Part shown: positions 7,961 through 16,122 of the stretch, one piece after another | How the letters are laid out: each line of letters starts with the position of its first letter | Position numbering within the stretch: position 1 is the first letter of the stretch | Source: Aquabacterium commune | GTDB lineage: Bacteria; Pseudomonadota; Gammaproteobacteria; Burkholderiales; Burkholderiaceae_C | Assembly: GCF_004362855.1 (NCBI RefSeq) | Contig: NZ_SNXW01000006.1 | Location: 215,330 to 279,329, forward strand | Direction: 5' to 3' | Length of the DNA stretch: 64,000 bases | Notes under the pieces: generated by a model | Database searches by the model: none | Told to the model about the DNA's origin: nothing | What the model saw: the letters and a program-made list of their open reading frames with translations, nothing else | Translations under genes and position numbers: made by a program

Positions 7961-8578
7961 ATGAATCCGAACCAATTTGACACCGACGACGCCGACGAAG
8001 ACTTCGGCGGCTCCGCAGGCGGCTACAGCCGCCCCAGCAAAAGTGCGCTCAAGCGCGAGAGCCACGAGCTGCAAGCCCTGGGCAAACAGCTGCTGGAGAT
8101 GCCCGACAACCGCCTCGACGACATCGGCATGCCCGAGCGCCTGCGCGACGCCCTGGACGCCTACAAGAAGACCAAGTCTTTCGAAGGCAAGCGCCGCCAG
8201 CTGCAATTCATCGGCAAGGTGATGCGCGAGGTGGACGCCGAGCCCCTGCGCGAGGCCGCGGCACAGTTCCAGATGGGCCATGCCCGCAATGCGCTGGCGC
8301 TGCACCAGGCCGAGCGCTGGCGCGTGGAGTTGCTCTCTGACGACAAGGATGTGCTGACCCGCTGGGCCGAGGCGTTCCCGGGCGCCGACCTGCAGCAGCT
8401 GCGTGCCTTGGTGCGCAGCGCCCGCAAGGACGCGGCCGAGGTGCCTGAAAAGCGCAGCGGCCGGGCCTACCGCGAGCTGTTCCAGTACATCAAGCAGGCC
8501 ATGGAAGCCCACGAGGTTCAGCCTGGCGATGACGATGTCCCGGGCTCCGACGACGGGCAGCGTGAGGACGGCGCGTGA
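7961..8578 (+). CDS. darP: Ribosome biogenesis factor DarP (YjgA)
   Basis: This is a 205-residue acidic-to-basic helical protein that associates with late 50S assembly intermediates. Recognisable segments are SKSALKRESHELQALGKQLLEMP, RDALDAYKKTKSFEGKRRQLQFIGKVMR and RSGRAYRELFQYIKQAME. The N-terminus is rich in Asp and the C-terminus ends in an acidic tail. The ATG at 7961 is the first plausible start. A TATCAT at 7946-7951 lies only ten bases upstream, so the leader would be very short if it is the -10 element. It is coupled to mogA by a four-base overlap. Confidence 0.93.
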   Translation: MNPNQFDTDDADEDFGGSAGGYSRPSKSALKRESHELQALGKQLLEMPDNRLDDIGMPERLRDALDAYKKTKSFEGKRRQLQFIGKVMREVDAEPLREAAAQFQMGHARNALALHQAERWRVELLSDDKDVLTRWAEAFPGADLQQLRALVRSARKDAAEVPEKRSGRAYRELFQYIKQAMEAHEVQPGDDDVPGSDDGQREDGA

Positions 8579-9192
8579 GCACACCCATGGGCGCAAACCC
8601 CGGGTTGGAGCCCGTCCGCATCGGCGTGGTGTCCATCAGCGACCGCGCCAGCACGGGCGTCTATGAGGACAAGGGCCTGCCGGCGCTGCAGGACTGGCTG
8701 GGCCGCGCGGTGCGCAACCCCATCACCTGGGTGCCGCGCCTGATCGCCGACGAACGCGCCCTGATCGCCCAGACCCTGCGCGAGCTGGTCGATGCCGAGG
8801 CCTGTGATCTGGTGCTGACCACCGGCGGCACCGGCCCTTCGCCGCGCGACGTCACGCCCGAAGCCACGCTGGACGTCGCCGACAAGGAAATGCCGGGTTT
8901 TGGCGAGCAGATGCGCCAGATCAGCCTGCGCTTCGTGCCCACGGCCATTTTGTCGCGGCAGACGGCCGTGATCCGGGGCAAGGCGCTCATCCTCAACCTG
9001 CCGGGCCAGCCCAAGTCCATCGCCGAGACGCTGGAAGGCCTGCGCGACGCCGAAGGCAAATCGGTGGTGCCGGGCATTTTTGCCGCGGTGCCCTACTGCA
9101 TCGACCTCATCGGCGGGCCCTACATCGAGGCGGTGCCCGAGGTGTGCGCGGCCTTCCGGCCGAAGTCGGCGCAACGCCCGCCCCAGGGTTGA
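8575..9192 (+). CDS. mogA: Molybdopterin adenylyltransferase
   Basis: MogA adenylylates molybdopterin before molybdate insertion in molybdenum-cofactor synthesis. The 205-residue protein has the MoaB/MogA core with RIGVVSISDRAS, the nucleotide-binding TTGGTGPSPRDVTPEAT (82-98) and LPGQPKSI towards the C-terminus. The GTG start overlaps the darP stop (GTGA); an ATG four codons in is an alternative. Other cofactor genes in the window (moaA, mobA at 48-50 kb) are far away and on the other strand. Confidence 0.93.
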   Translation: MSTPMGANPGLEPVRIGVVSISDRASTGVYEDKGLPALQDWLGRAVRNPITWVPRLIADERALIAQTLRELVDAEACDLVLTTGGTGPSPRDVTPEATLDVADKEMPGFGEQMRQISLRFVPTAILSRQTAVIRGKALILNLPGQPKSIAETLEGLRDAEGKSVVPGIFAAVPYCIDLIGGPYIEAVPEVCAAFRPKSAQRPPQG

Positions 9193-9265
9193 CGACGCCC
9201 GACGCGCCCGGCGGCTGTCGTCAGGTCATCCGCGCAACGAATGGGTGCGGATTCAAACAATTCAT

Positions 9266-9294
9266 TTGATTCATCACTGCCAGCTTCCTACACT
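9266..9294 (+). promoter_or_regulatory. Sigma-70-like promoter upstream of the phosphotransferase gene
   Basis: TTGATT (9266-9271) and TACACT (9289-9294) are separated by exactly 17 bases within the 181-base gap after mogA. The gene start is at 9374, with GGAGA as ribosome site just before it. Confidence 0.5.
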
Positions 9295-9373
9295 GCTCCG
9301 ATTCACACATTGACCGTGTCGTGTCGGCGCACCCGCGTGCCCGGTGGCGGCGGTCGCCGAGGAGACGCAGCGA

Positions 9374-10459
9374 ATGAGCGACAGCAGCAACAATGCCCTG
9401 GTGGACCAGGCTGGCCAGGTCCGAGCCGGTGAAGAGGTGGACGTGGCCCAGGTCACGGCCTACCTGCAATCGAAGGGCTTGAACGTGGAAGGCACGCCCG
9501 AGCTGCAACAGTTCCCCGGCGGTGCGTCCAACCTGACCTACCTGCTGCGTTACGCCAACGTGGACCTGATCCTGCGCCGCCCACCGTTCGGCCACATCGC
9601 CAAATCGGCCCATGACGTGGTGCGCGAGGCGGTCATCATGCAAAAGCTCAAGCCGGTGTACCCGCAGGTGCCGGTCATCCACGCCATCTGCGAAGACGCC
9701 GACGTCATCGGCGCGCCTTTCTACGTGATGGAGCGTCTGGTGGGCAACATCCCGCGCCAGAACCTCTCGCCGGAACTGGGCCTGGACGCGGCCAAGACGC
9801 GCCAGCTGTGCCTGAACGTGCTCGACGCCCTCATCGAGTTGCACAAGCTCGACCCGGCGAAGGCGGGGCTGGACACCCTGGGCAAGGGCGAAGGCTATGT
9901 GGCCCGACAGGTGGAGGGCTGGACCAAACGCTACCGCGCCGCCCGCACCGAGGATGTGGGGGATTTCGAGGCCGTCATGGCCTGGCTGGCCGAAAAGCAG
10001 CCGCAGCAGGAAGTGGCCATCCGCCTCATCCACAACGACTTCCGCTTCGACAATGTCGTGCTGGACGTGAACGACCCGCTGAAGATCATCGGCGTGCTGG
10101 ATTGGGAAATGGCCACGCTGGGCGACCCCTTGATGGACCTGGGCAGCGCCCTGGCTTATTGGGTCCAGGCCGACGACGACCCGTTCATGAAGGGCTCGCG
10201 CCGGCAGCCCACCAACGCGCCGGGCATGCTGACCCGCGACGAGGTGGTGCGCTACTACGCCGAGAAGACCGGCTTCAGCGTGGCCAATTTCGACTTCTAC
10301 ACGGTGTATGGCCTGTTCCGCCTGGCCGGCATCGCGCAGCAGATCTACAAGCGCTTCAAGGAAGGCAACGCACGCAACCCGGCCTTCGCGCAGTTCGGCC
10401 CGTTTGCCTGCTACCTGGAGCAGCGCTGCCTGGGCATCATCGCGCAATCCAGCTTGTGA
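9374..10459 (+). CDS. Phosphotransferase family protein (ACAD10/LvaA-like kinase)
   Basis: This 361-residue protein has the aminoglycoside-phosphotransferase/choline-kinase fold. Visible motifs are the N-lobe FPGGASNLTYLL and LILRRPP (ATP-binding lysine/arginine region), the catalytic loop HNDFRFDNVVL (220-230) and the metal-binding DWEMATLGDP (243-252). This subgroup resembles the kinase domain of human ACAD10/11 and bacterial LvaA, which phosphorylate 4-hydroxyacyl-CoA during catabolism. Drug resistance is unlikely. It is followed 40 bases later by an SDR dehydrogenase on the same strand, which suggests a small fatty- or hydroxy-acid pathway. A good ribosome site (GGAGA) precedes the ATG. 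Confidence 0.8.
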   Translation: MSDSSNNALVDQAGQVRAGEEVDVAQVTAYLQSKGLNVEGTPELQQFPGGASNLTYLLRYANVDLILRRPPFGHIAKSAHDVVREAVIMQKLKPVYPQVPVIHAICEDADVIGAPFYVMERLVGNIPRQNLSPELGLDAAKTRQLCLNVLDALIELHKLDPAKAGLDTLGKGEGYVARQVEGWTKRYRAARTEDVGDFEAVMAWLAEKQPQQEVAIRLIHNDFRFDNVVLDVNDPLKIIGVLDWEMATLGDPLMDLGSALAYWVQADDDPFMKGSRRQPTNAPGMLTRDEVVRYYAEKTGFSVANFDFYTVYGLFRLAGIAQQIYKRFKEGNARNPAFAQFGPFACYLEQRCLGIIAQSSL

Positions 10460-10499
10460 CCTGGACGCTCACCTTGAACCCTCTGCACCTTTGATCGCC

Positions 10500-11282
10500 A
10501 TGACGAACCCCAACCCGCTCGCCGCCACCTTCGACCTGACCGGCAAGGTCGCCCTGGTCACCGGCTCCAGCCGTGGCATCGGCGAGGCCATTGCCCGCCT
10601 GCTGGCCGCCCATGGCGCCCACGTCATCGTCTCCAGCCGCAAGGCCGAGCCCTGCGAGGCCGTGGCCGCCTCCATCCGCGCAGCCGGTGGCAAGGCCTCG
10701 GTGCTGGCTTGCCACATCGGCGAGATCGATCAGATCGACGCGACGTTTGCCGCCATCGCGCAGCAGTTCGGCCGCCTCGACATCCTGGTCAACAACGCCG
10801 CCACCAACCCCTACTTCGGCCACATCACCGACACCGACCTGAGCGCCTTCCAGAAGACGGTGGACGTCAACATCCGCGGCTACTTTTTCATGTGCGCCCG
10901 CGGCGCCAAGATGATGGCCAAGCAAGGCGGCGGCTCGATCGTCAACATCGCTTCGGTCAATGGCGTGATCCCGGGCATGGCCCAGGGCATCTACTCCATC
11001 ACCAAGGCGGCCGTGATCTCGATGACGCACGCCTTCGCCAAGGAGTGCGCCACGCAGAAGGTGCGCGTCAATGCCATCTTGCCGGGTGCCACCGACACGA
11101 AATTCGCCTCGGCGCTGACCAGCAACGAGATGATCCTGAAGTCGGTGCTGGCCCACGTGCCCATGAACCGCGTGGCCGATCCGTCGGAGATGGCGGGCGC
11201 GGCGCTGTACCTGGCGTCGGACGCGGCCAGCTACACCACGGGCACCTGCCTGAACGTGGACGGCGGCTACCTGCTGGCCTGA
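10500..11282 (+). CDS. SDR family oxidoreductase
   Basis: This is a classical short-chain dehydrogenase/reductase of 260 residues. It has the cofactor motif TGSSRGIG (21-28), NNAA (98-101), the catalytic Ser152 in NIASVNG, Tyr165 and Lys169 (YSITK), and a C-terminal NVDGGYLLA. The absence of an acidic residue pattern leaves NAD versus NADP open (SSRKAE after the second strand suggests NADP). The substrate is unknown. The upstream kinase-like gene suggests a role in acyl-CoA or hydroxyacyl metabolism. Confidence 0.88.
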   Translation: MTNPNPLAATFDLTGKVALVTGSSRGIGEAIARLLAAHGAHVIVSSRKAEPCEAVAASIRAAGGKASVLACHIGEIDQIDATFAAIAQQFGRLDILVNNAATNPYFGHITDTDLSAFQKTVDVNIRGYFFMCARGAKMMAKQGGGSIVNIASVNGVIPGMAQGIYSITKAAVISMTHAFAKECATQKVRVNAILPGATDTKFASALTSNEMILKSVLAHVPMNRVADPSEMAGAALYLASDAASYTTGTCLNVDGGYLLA

Positions 11283-11306
11283 GGACCCAAGGGCTTGGTC
11301 AGCGGC

Positions 11307-12107
11307 TCACTTCACCAGCCGGTTGAGCTCGTCGGCGTTGAAGGCTTCGGTGATCTGGGCGTCGGTGGGCATGCAGTCGCGGCCCAGCTCGCTTTGCGCG
11401 CAGGCCGCGAGCTTTTCAACCGCTTGCCACAGCAGCGCGATCTGGTGTTCGTGGCCCGAGGCGTGGTCGATCAGGCCTTTGAGCGCTTGCGACAGCGGGT
11501 CGTCGCCCTCGGTCACACCGTATGCGGAGAAGCCCATGCGCGCAGCCAGGGCCTCGCGCTCGGCCTGCTTGGGGTCCAGCACCTGGGCCTTGGCCACGAT
11601 GATGCGTGCCGGGTTGCCCACGGCCGTGGCATTGGCCGGCACGGGTTTGGTGACGACGGCGTTGGAGCCCACGCGCGCGCCATCGCCCACGGTGAAGCCG
11701 CCCAGCACCTGCGCGTTGGCGCCCACGATCACGCCCCTGCCGAGCGTGGGGTGGCGCTTGGCGCCTTTGGACAGCGAGGTGCCGCCCAGGGTCACGCCCT
11801 GGTAGATGGTGCAGTCGTCGCCGATCTCGGCGGTTTCGCCCACCACCACGCCCATGCCGTGGTCGATGAAGACGCGGTGGCCCACTTGGGCGCCGGGGTG
11901 GATTTCGATGCCCGTGAAAAAGCGCGCCCAGTGCGACACCCAGCGGCCCAGCCACTTCAGGCCGTGCGTCCAGCACCAGTGCGCGCAGCGGTGCATGGCC
12001 AGGGCGTGGAGACCGGGGTAGCAGGTCAGGACCTCCCAGGCCGTGCGGGCGGCGGGGTCACGCTCCAGGATGCAGGCGATGTCTTCGCGCAGGCGGGCAA
12101 ACAGCAT
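11307..12107 (-). CDS. cysE: Serine O-acetyltransferase
   Basis: CysE makes O-acetylserine from serine and acetyl-CoA, the first step of cysteine synthesis. The 266 residues contain the N-terminal helical domain ([20 protein letters not shown]) and the left-handed beta-helix with [55 protein letters not shown] and GNPARI. The tail is about 40 residues longer than in the shortest CysE proteins. The ATG at 12107 begins exactly at the conserved start. It follows trmJ on the same strand with a gap of about 106 bases, an arrangement often seen in betaproteobacteria. Confidence 0.93.
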   Translation of the reverse strand: MLFARLREDIACILERDPAARTAWEVLTCYPGLHALAMHRCAHWCWTHGLKWLGRWVSHWARFFTGIEIHPGAQVGHRVFIDHGMGVVVGETAEIGDDCTIYQGVTLGGTSLSKGAKRHPTLGRGVIVGANAQVLGGFTVGDGARVGSNAVVTKPVPANATAVGNPARIIVAKAQVLDPKQAEREALAARMGFSAYGVTEGDDPLSQALKGLIDHASGHEHQIALLWQAVEKLAACAQSELGRDCMPTDAQITEAFNADELNRLVK

Positions 12108-12213
12108 GAATGAGCTTGTGCGTTTTTCGAATGAGGCTAGGAAGTGTAGCCCTGGGGCAAAGACCCGGGATGGCGCCAGGCTTGGCGTGCGCGCCCGGGT
12201 GGCAGCCCGACGG

Positions 12214-12963
12214 TCAGCGCGGGGTGCGCTCCAGGATGGCTTTCGCGATGCCGCGCAGGATGTGGATGTCTTCCTGGCGCAACTCGGCCCGGTTGAAGAG
12301 CTGGTTGAGGCGCGGCATGAGCTTCTTGGGCGCGGCCGGGTCAAGGAAGCCCAGTTGCACCAGGGCCTGCTCCAGGTGCGTCAGCATGCCTTGCACGGCC
12401 TCGCCACTGGCCAGGTCGGCATCGGGCGTGCGCGCTGTGACGGGGAAGCCACCGAGGGCCATGCGCCACTCGTAGGCCAGCACCTGCACGGCCTGCGAGA
12501 GGTTCAGCGAGCCGTAGTTCGGGTCGGTGGGGATGCTGATGACGGCGTGGCAGCGGTACACGTCTTCGTTGGCCATGCCGTGGCGTTCGCTGCCGAACAC
12601 GAAACCAACCTTGTGTCCGGCCGCGGCATGGGTGCGCGCCAGCGCGGTCAAGCCTTCGCGCGGCGTGATCGTGGGCGGGCCGAAGTCGCGCGGGGTCATG
12701 GCCGTGCCGATGGCGTAGGTGACGCCCTCTAGCGCTTCGGCCACGGTGTCCACGGTGCGCGCACGCACCAGGATGTCGGCGGCGCCGCTGGCCATGGCCA
12801 CGGTGTCTTCCTGCACCAGCACGTCGGCAAAACGGGGGCGCACCAGCACCAGCTCCGAAAAGCCCATGACCTTCATGGCGCGGGCGGTGGCGCCCACATT
12901 GCCGGGGTGGCTGGTGCCGATCAGGACGAAGCGGGTGGGGTCAGGCTGTGCAGCAGTGGACAT
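12214..12963 (-). CDS. trmJ: tRNA (cytidine/uridine-2'-O-)-methyltransferase TrmJ
   Basis: This is a SPOUT-class methyltransferase that modifies the 2'-OH of position 32 in tRNA. The 249 residues show [26 protein letters not shown] at the N-terminus, LVRPRFAD, the trefoil-knot SAM site [19 protein letters not shown] and the signature [22 protein letters not shown] helical C-terminal part ([21 protein letters not shown]) is also typical of TrmJ. The ATG at 12963 fits. It is divergent from suhB, the same order as in many proteobacteria. Confidence 0.93.
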   Translation of the reverse strand: MSTAAQPDPTRFVLIGTSHPGNVGATARAMKVMGFSELVLVRPRFADVLVQEDTVAMASGAADILVRARTVDTVAEALEGVTYAIGTAMTPRDFGPPTITPREGLTALARTHAAAGHKVGFVFGSERHGMANEDVYRCHAVISIPTDPNYGSLNLSQAVQVLAYEWRMALGGFPVTARTPDADLASGEAVQGMLTHLEQALVQLGFLDPAAPKKLMPRLNQLFNRAELRQEDIHILRGIAKAILERTPR

Positions 12964-13159
12964 GGGCAGGGGCTGTGGGGCAGGGCGCCAAAGGAAAGCG
13001 CCAAAGAGGGGGGTGCAAAAAACGGCGCAGTTCGATAGAATGCTCGATTCTCCCCCCGTTCTTTGGTCACCGCTGCGCCCCCGCCTCCTCGTTCGCCGTC
13101 GCATTCCGACCGGCCCACGAGCTCCATCGACGTTGTTCGATTTTTTTGCTGGTCATACC

Positions 13160-14257
13160 ATGTCCCAAGCCTTGCATCCCATGCTCAACATCGCCATCAA
13201 AGCTGCACGCGCAGCCGGGGCGATCATCAACCGGGCATCGCTCGACATCGAGCGGCTGCAAGTGACCGCCAAGTCGCACAACGACTTCGTCACCGAGGTG
13301 GACCAGGCAGCAGAGCAGGCGATCATCGACACCATCCTCGAGGCTTACCCCGGCCACGGCATCCTGGCCGAAGAGTCGGGCCGCTCGCAGGGTGCCAAGC
13401 ACTCCGAGTACGTCTGGATCATCGATCCGCTGGACGGCACCACCAACTTCATCCACGGCTTCCCCGTGTACGCCGTGTCCATCGCGCTGGCCTACCGCGG
13501 TCAGGTGCAGCAGGCCGTGGTCTATGACCCGACCCGCAACGACCTGTTCTACGCCTCGAAGGGCAAGGGCGCCTACCTCAACGACCGCCGCATCCGCGTC
13601 TCCAAGCGCACGCGCATGCTGGAGTCGCTCATCGGCACGGGCTTCCCCTTCCGCAAGGGCGACAACTTCCAGCGCTACATGAAGATGTTCGAAGAGGTCA
13701 TGGTGCAGTGCGCCGGCCTGCGTCGCCCGGGTGCAGCCTCGCTGGACCTCTGCTACGTGGCCGCGGGCTACCTCGATGGTTTCTTCGAGACCGGCCTGAG
13801 CCCCTGGGACGTGGCCGCAGGCTCGCTGATGATCACCGAAGCCGGTGGCCTGGTGGGCAACTTCACGGGTGAGCCTGACTTCCTTTACCAGCGTGAAATC
13901 TTGGCGGGTTCGCCGCGCATCTACGGCCAGCTGGTCAAAACCCTGGCGCCCTACACCCGCGTGATCGCCGAGACGGCGGCTGCGCCGGAGGGCGATTCGG
14001 GCGAAGCCCCCCGGGGCGGTCGCAGCGCCCGTGGCACCCAGACCGATGCCATTGCGGCCGATGTCGATGCCCACGACGCCGCCCTGGAAGCGCTGAAAGC
14101 CGCCACCGCCGCACCTCAGCCCGAGGCCGAGCCGGTGGCGCCCAAGCGCACCCGCATCACCGCTTCGGCCAAGGCGGCCGAGTTGGCCAGTGGCCTGGGC
14201 GATGGCAGCAGCACGCCGAGCCAGGCGCCCCGTGGCAGGGACGACGCGCCCTTCTGA
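13160..14257 (+). CDS. suhB: Inositol-1-monophosphatase SuhB with long C-terminal tail
   Basis: SuhB hydrolyses inositol phosphates and, in enterobacteria, also takes part in rRNA antitermination complexes. The fold is complete within the first 268 residues: metal-binding GILAEESG (68-74), DPLDGTTN (89-96) and [11 protein letters not shown] (214-224). The protein does not stop there. About 95 further residues follow, rich in Ala, Glu, Pro and Arg and predicted to be disordered, giving 365 in place of the usual 260-270. The tail is in frame with no sign of a shift. The ATG at 13160 agrees with the family start. Confidence 0.92.
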   Translation: MSQALHPMLNIAIKAARAAGAIINRASLDIERLQVTAKSHNDFVTEVDQAAEQAIIDTILEAYPGHGILAEESGRSQGAKHSEYVWIIDPLDGTTNFIHGFPVYAVSIALAYRGQVQQAVVYDPTRNDLFYASKGKGAYLNDRRIRVSKRTRMLESLIGTGFPFRKGDNFQRYMKMFEEVMVQCAGLRRPGAASLDLCYVAAGYLDGFFETGLSPWDVAAGSLMITEAGGLVGNFTGEPDFLYQREILAGSPRIYGQLVKTLAPYTRVIAETAAAPEGDSGEAPRGGRSARGTQTDAIAADVDAHDAALEALKAATAAPQPEAEPVAPKRTRITASAKAAELASGLGDGSSTPSQAPRGRDDAPF

Positions 14258-14280
14258 GGCAAGCCGATCGGGCGTGGGCT

Positions 14281-14973
14281 TCAGGCGGCGGTGCCGGCAG
14301 CGGCGCGCCGTTTGCCGCGGCGCCACGGTGCATAGAAGCCTTCGGGCGTTTCTGCCAGCCGGGAGGCTTGCAGGCGCTGGCCCACGGTGTGGAACTGCCG
14401 AAAGCTCATGATCAAGGGATGCCAGCGGTCGGGGTCGATGCGCTGGTTGTCGCTGGGGTGCAGCAGCTCGGGCGCCACGTGCACGCGGCTCAGGCGCAAC
14501 TCCACCATGCATGCCGCCACGGGCATCCGCGGGTCCTGGGCGGCGAAGGGGCGCATGTCCACCACGCTGGCCTCCAGCTGCACCTGGCATTCGCGCACGC
14601 GCGGGGCGTCCACATCGACGGCAGCCTGGGCAGTCAGTCCGGCCGCCGAGAATTTGTCGGCCTCGTGGCGATAACCCAGCATCTGCTTGTGGATGGGCAC
14701 TGCGGCCGAGCCGGTCAGCAGGGCGAGCCGGTCCACCGCGGCCACCATGCCGGCGTCGGCGAGGTTCAGCACGCACTGGCCTGTGCGTTGCAGGTTCTCG
14801 GTGGTCTGTGAGCTGGCGTCCAGGCCCAGCATGCAGCTCCAACCCAGCCACCAGGCCGACGACATCGGCGCGAGGTTGGCCGAGCCGTCGGGGTTGCGGG
14901 TGCCAACGAGCACCACGGGCGTGCCCCAGTAGTGGATGGCGGGTTCGATGTCGAGGTGCGTGGGTGCGTGCAT
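14281..14973 (-). CDS. Flavin reductase family protein (FMN-binding split barrel)
   Basis: This 230-residue cytosolic protein is of the flavin-reductase-like split-barrel type, binding FMN and using NAD(P)H or serving a partner oxygenase. Characteristic segments are PVVLVGTRNPDGSANLAPMSSAWWLGW, where most members have a Ser/Thr-rich phosphate-binding stretch, and TTENLQRTGQCVLNLAD. The C-terminus is rich in basic residues. It is convergent with suhB and separated by 109 bases from the bestrophin gene on the same strand. The physiological partner is not apparent. Confidence 0.8.
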   Translation of the reverse strand: MHAPTHLDIEPAIHYWGTPVVLVGTRNPDGSANLAPMSSAWWLGWSCMLGLDASSQTTENLQRTGQCVLNLADAGMVAAVDRLALLTGSAAVPIHKQMLGYRHEADKFSAAGLTAQAAVDVDAPRVRECQVQLEASVVDMRPFAAQDPRMPVAACMVELRLSRVHVAPELLHPSDNQRIDPDRWHPLIMSFRQFHTVGQRLQASRLAETPEGFYAPWRRGKRRAAAGTAA

Positions 14974-15082
14974 GGGAGGCTTCCTGTCGGCGGCTTGTCA
15001 GCGTGTGGCCGCGGGGTGGGGGTGTCCCACTGTGGCGCGGCGCCGCGACGGACGCATCCCGTTGCTTGCGCTGTGGCGTGCC

Positions 15083-15988
15083 TCAATCCAGGAAGCAGTT
15101 CACCGGCTGGGGCTTGGGCGGCAGGTTGCGCTCGCCCAGCATCTCCAGCAGCGCAGCCTCGATGGTGATGGCCATGGCGTTGAGCGCCAGGTCGTTGGGC
15201 ATGGTGCCGAAGGGCTCTTCGATTTCGTCGCTCAGGGCCTCGATGGCGAAGAAGGTGTAGGCCACGAAGGTCACCATCAGGGGCGTCATCACGCCGATGG
15301 CGTCGAGCAGGCCGAAGGGCAGCATCAGGCAGTAGATATAGACCGTGCGGTGCAAAATCACCGAGTAGGTGAAGGGCAGGGGGGTGTAGGCGATGCGCTC
15401 GCAACCGCCCAGGGCATCGTTGAGGCCGCCGAGCGAGCGGTCCAGTTCTGCCGCGAGGATGGGGTCGATGCGGCCGGCTTCGCGGGTGTCGCGCAGCCGT
15501 TCGGCCAGCCACATCAGGATCTGCAGTGCTGGCGTGCGCCGCTCGGCCAGCCGAGGCAGCAGCTCGGGCGGCAGCAGGCGTTGCAGGTCGGGCCAAGGGT
15601 CGGTGTTGCGCAACTGGTGGCGGGTGGCGTGCACGAAAGCGGCCAGGCCTTGCACGAAGGCGCGCGGGTCCTCGCGCGTGAACGACACCCACTGCCGCGC
15701 CGCGTTGCGCCCGTCGGTCAGCAGCTTGCCCCAGAGCTTGCGGGCTTCCCAGTAGCGGTCATAGCTGGCGCTGTTGCGAAAGCCCAGGAAGATGGCCAGG
15801 GCCACGCCCACCAGCGAAAACGGCACGGCCGTCAACGTGATCTTGCGGTTGAGCAGCTCGCCATGGAAGATCACCACCCCGATCGAGATGGCGAAAATCA
15901 CCAGCAGCTGGGGCAGGATCTGCAAAAGCAGGGAGCCGCGCCGCACGAAGAGCATGCGCAGCCAGTTGGGGCGGGGACGGACGATCAC
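15083..15988 (-). CDS. Bestrophin-type anion channel (UPF0187 family)
   Basis: This 301-residue inner-membrane protein belongs to the bacterial bestrophin family, homologous to eukaryotic chloride channels and thought to form pentameric ion channels. Visible features are the N-terminal RGSLLLQILPQLLVIFAISIGVVIF span, FSLVGVALAIFLGFRNSASYDRYWEARKLWG (the highly conserved bestrophin segment), two later spans (TYSVILHRTVYIYCLMLPFGLLDAIGVMTPLMVTFVAYTFFAIEAL region) and EEPFGTMPNDLALN near the end. The GTG start at 15988 begins the conserved N-terminus. Confidence 0.88.
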   Translation of the reverse strand: MIVRPRPNWLRMLFVRRGSLLLQILPQLLVIFAISIGVVIFHGELLNRKITLTAVPFSLVGVALAIFLGFRNSASYDRYWEARKLWGKLLTDGRNAARQWVSFTREDPRAFVQGLAAFVHATRHQLRNTDPWPDLQRLLPPELLPRLAERRTPALQILMWLAERLRDTREAGRIDPILAAELDRSLGGLNDALGGCERIAYTPLPFTYSVILHRTVYIYCLMLPFGLLDAIGVMTPLMVTFVAYTFFAIEALSDEIEEPFGTMPNDLALNAMAITIEAALLEMLGERNLPPKPQPVNCFLD

Positions 15989-16122
15989 GGGGTGGGTGCC
16001 GCAGGCGGCTCAGCCAGGAACAAGCCCGCATTGTGACATTTCGCGACACAGGGCCAGCCCCCGTTGTCAGCCGATGTCACGCCAGGGATGATGGCCACTC
16101 CGTGTGCCTTGACGTTCGTCCC

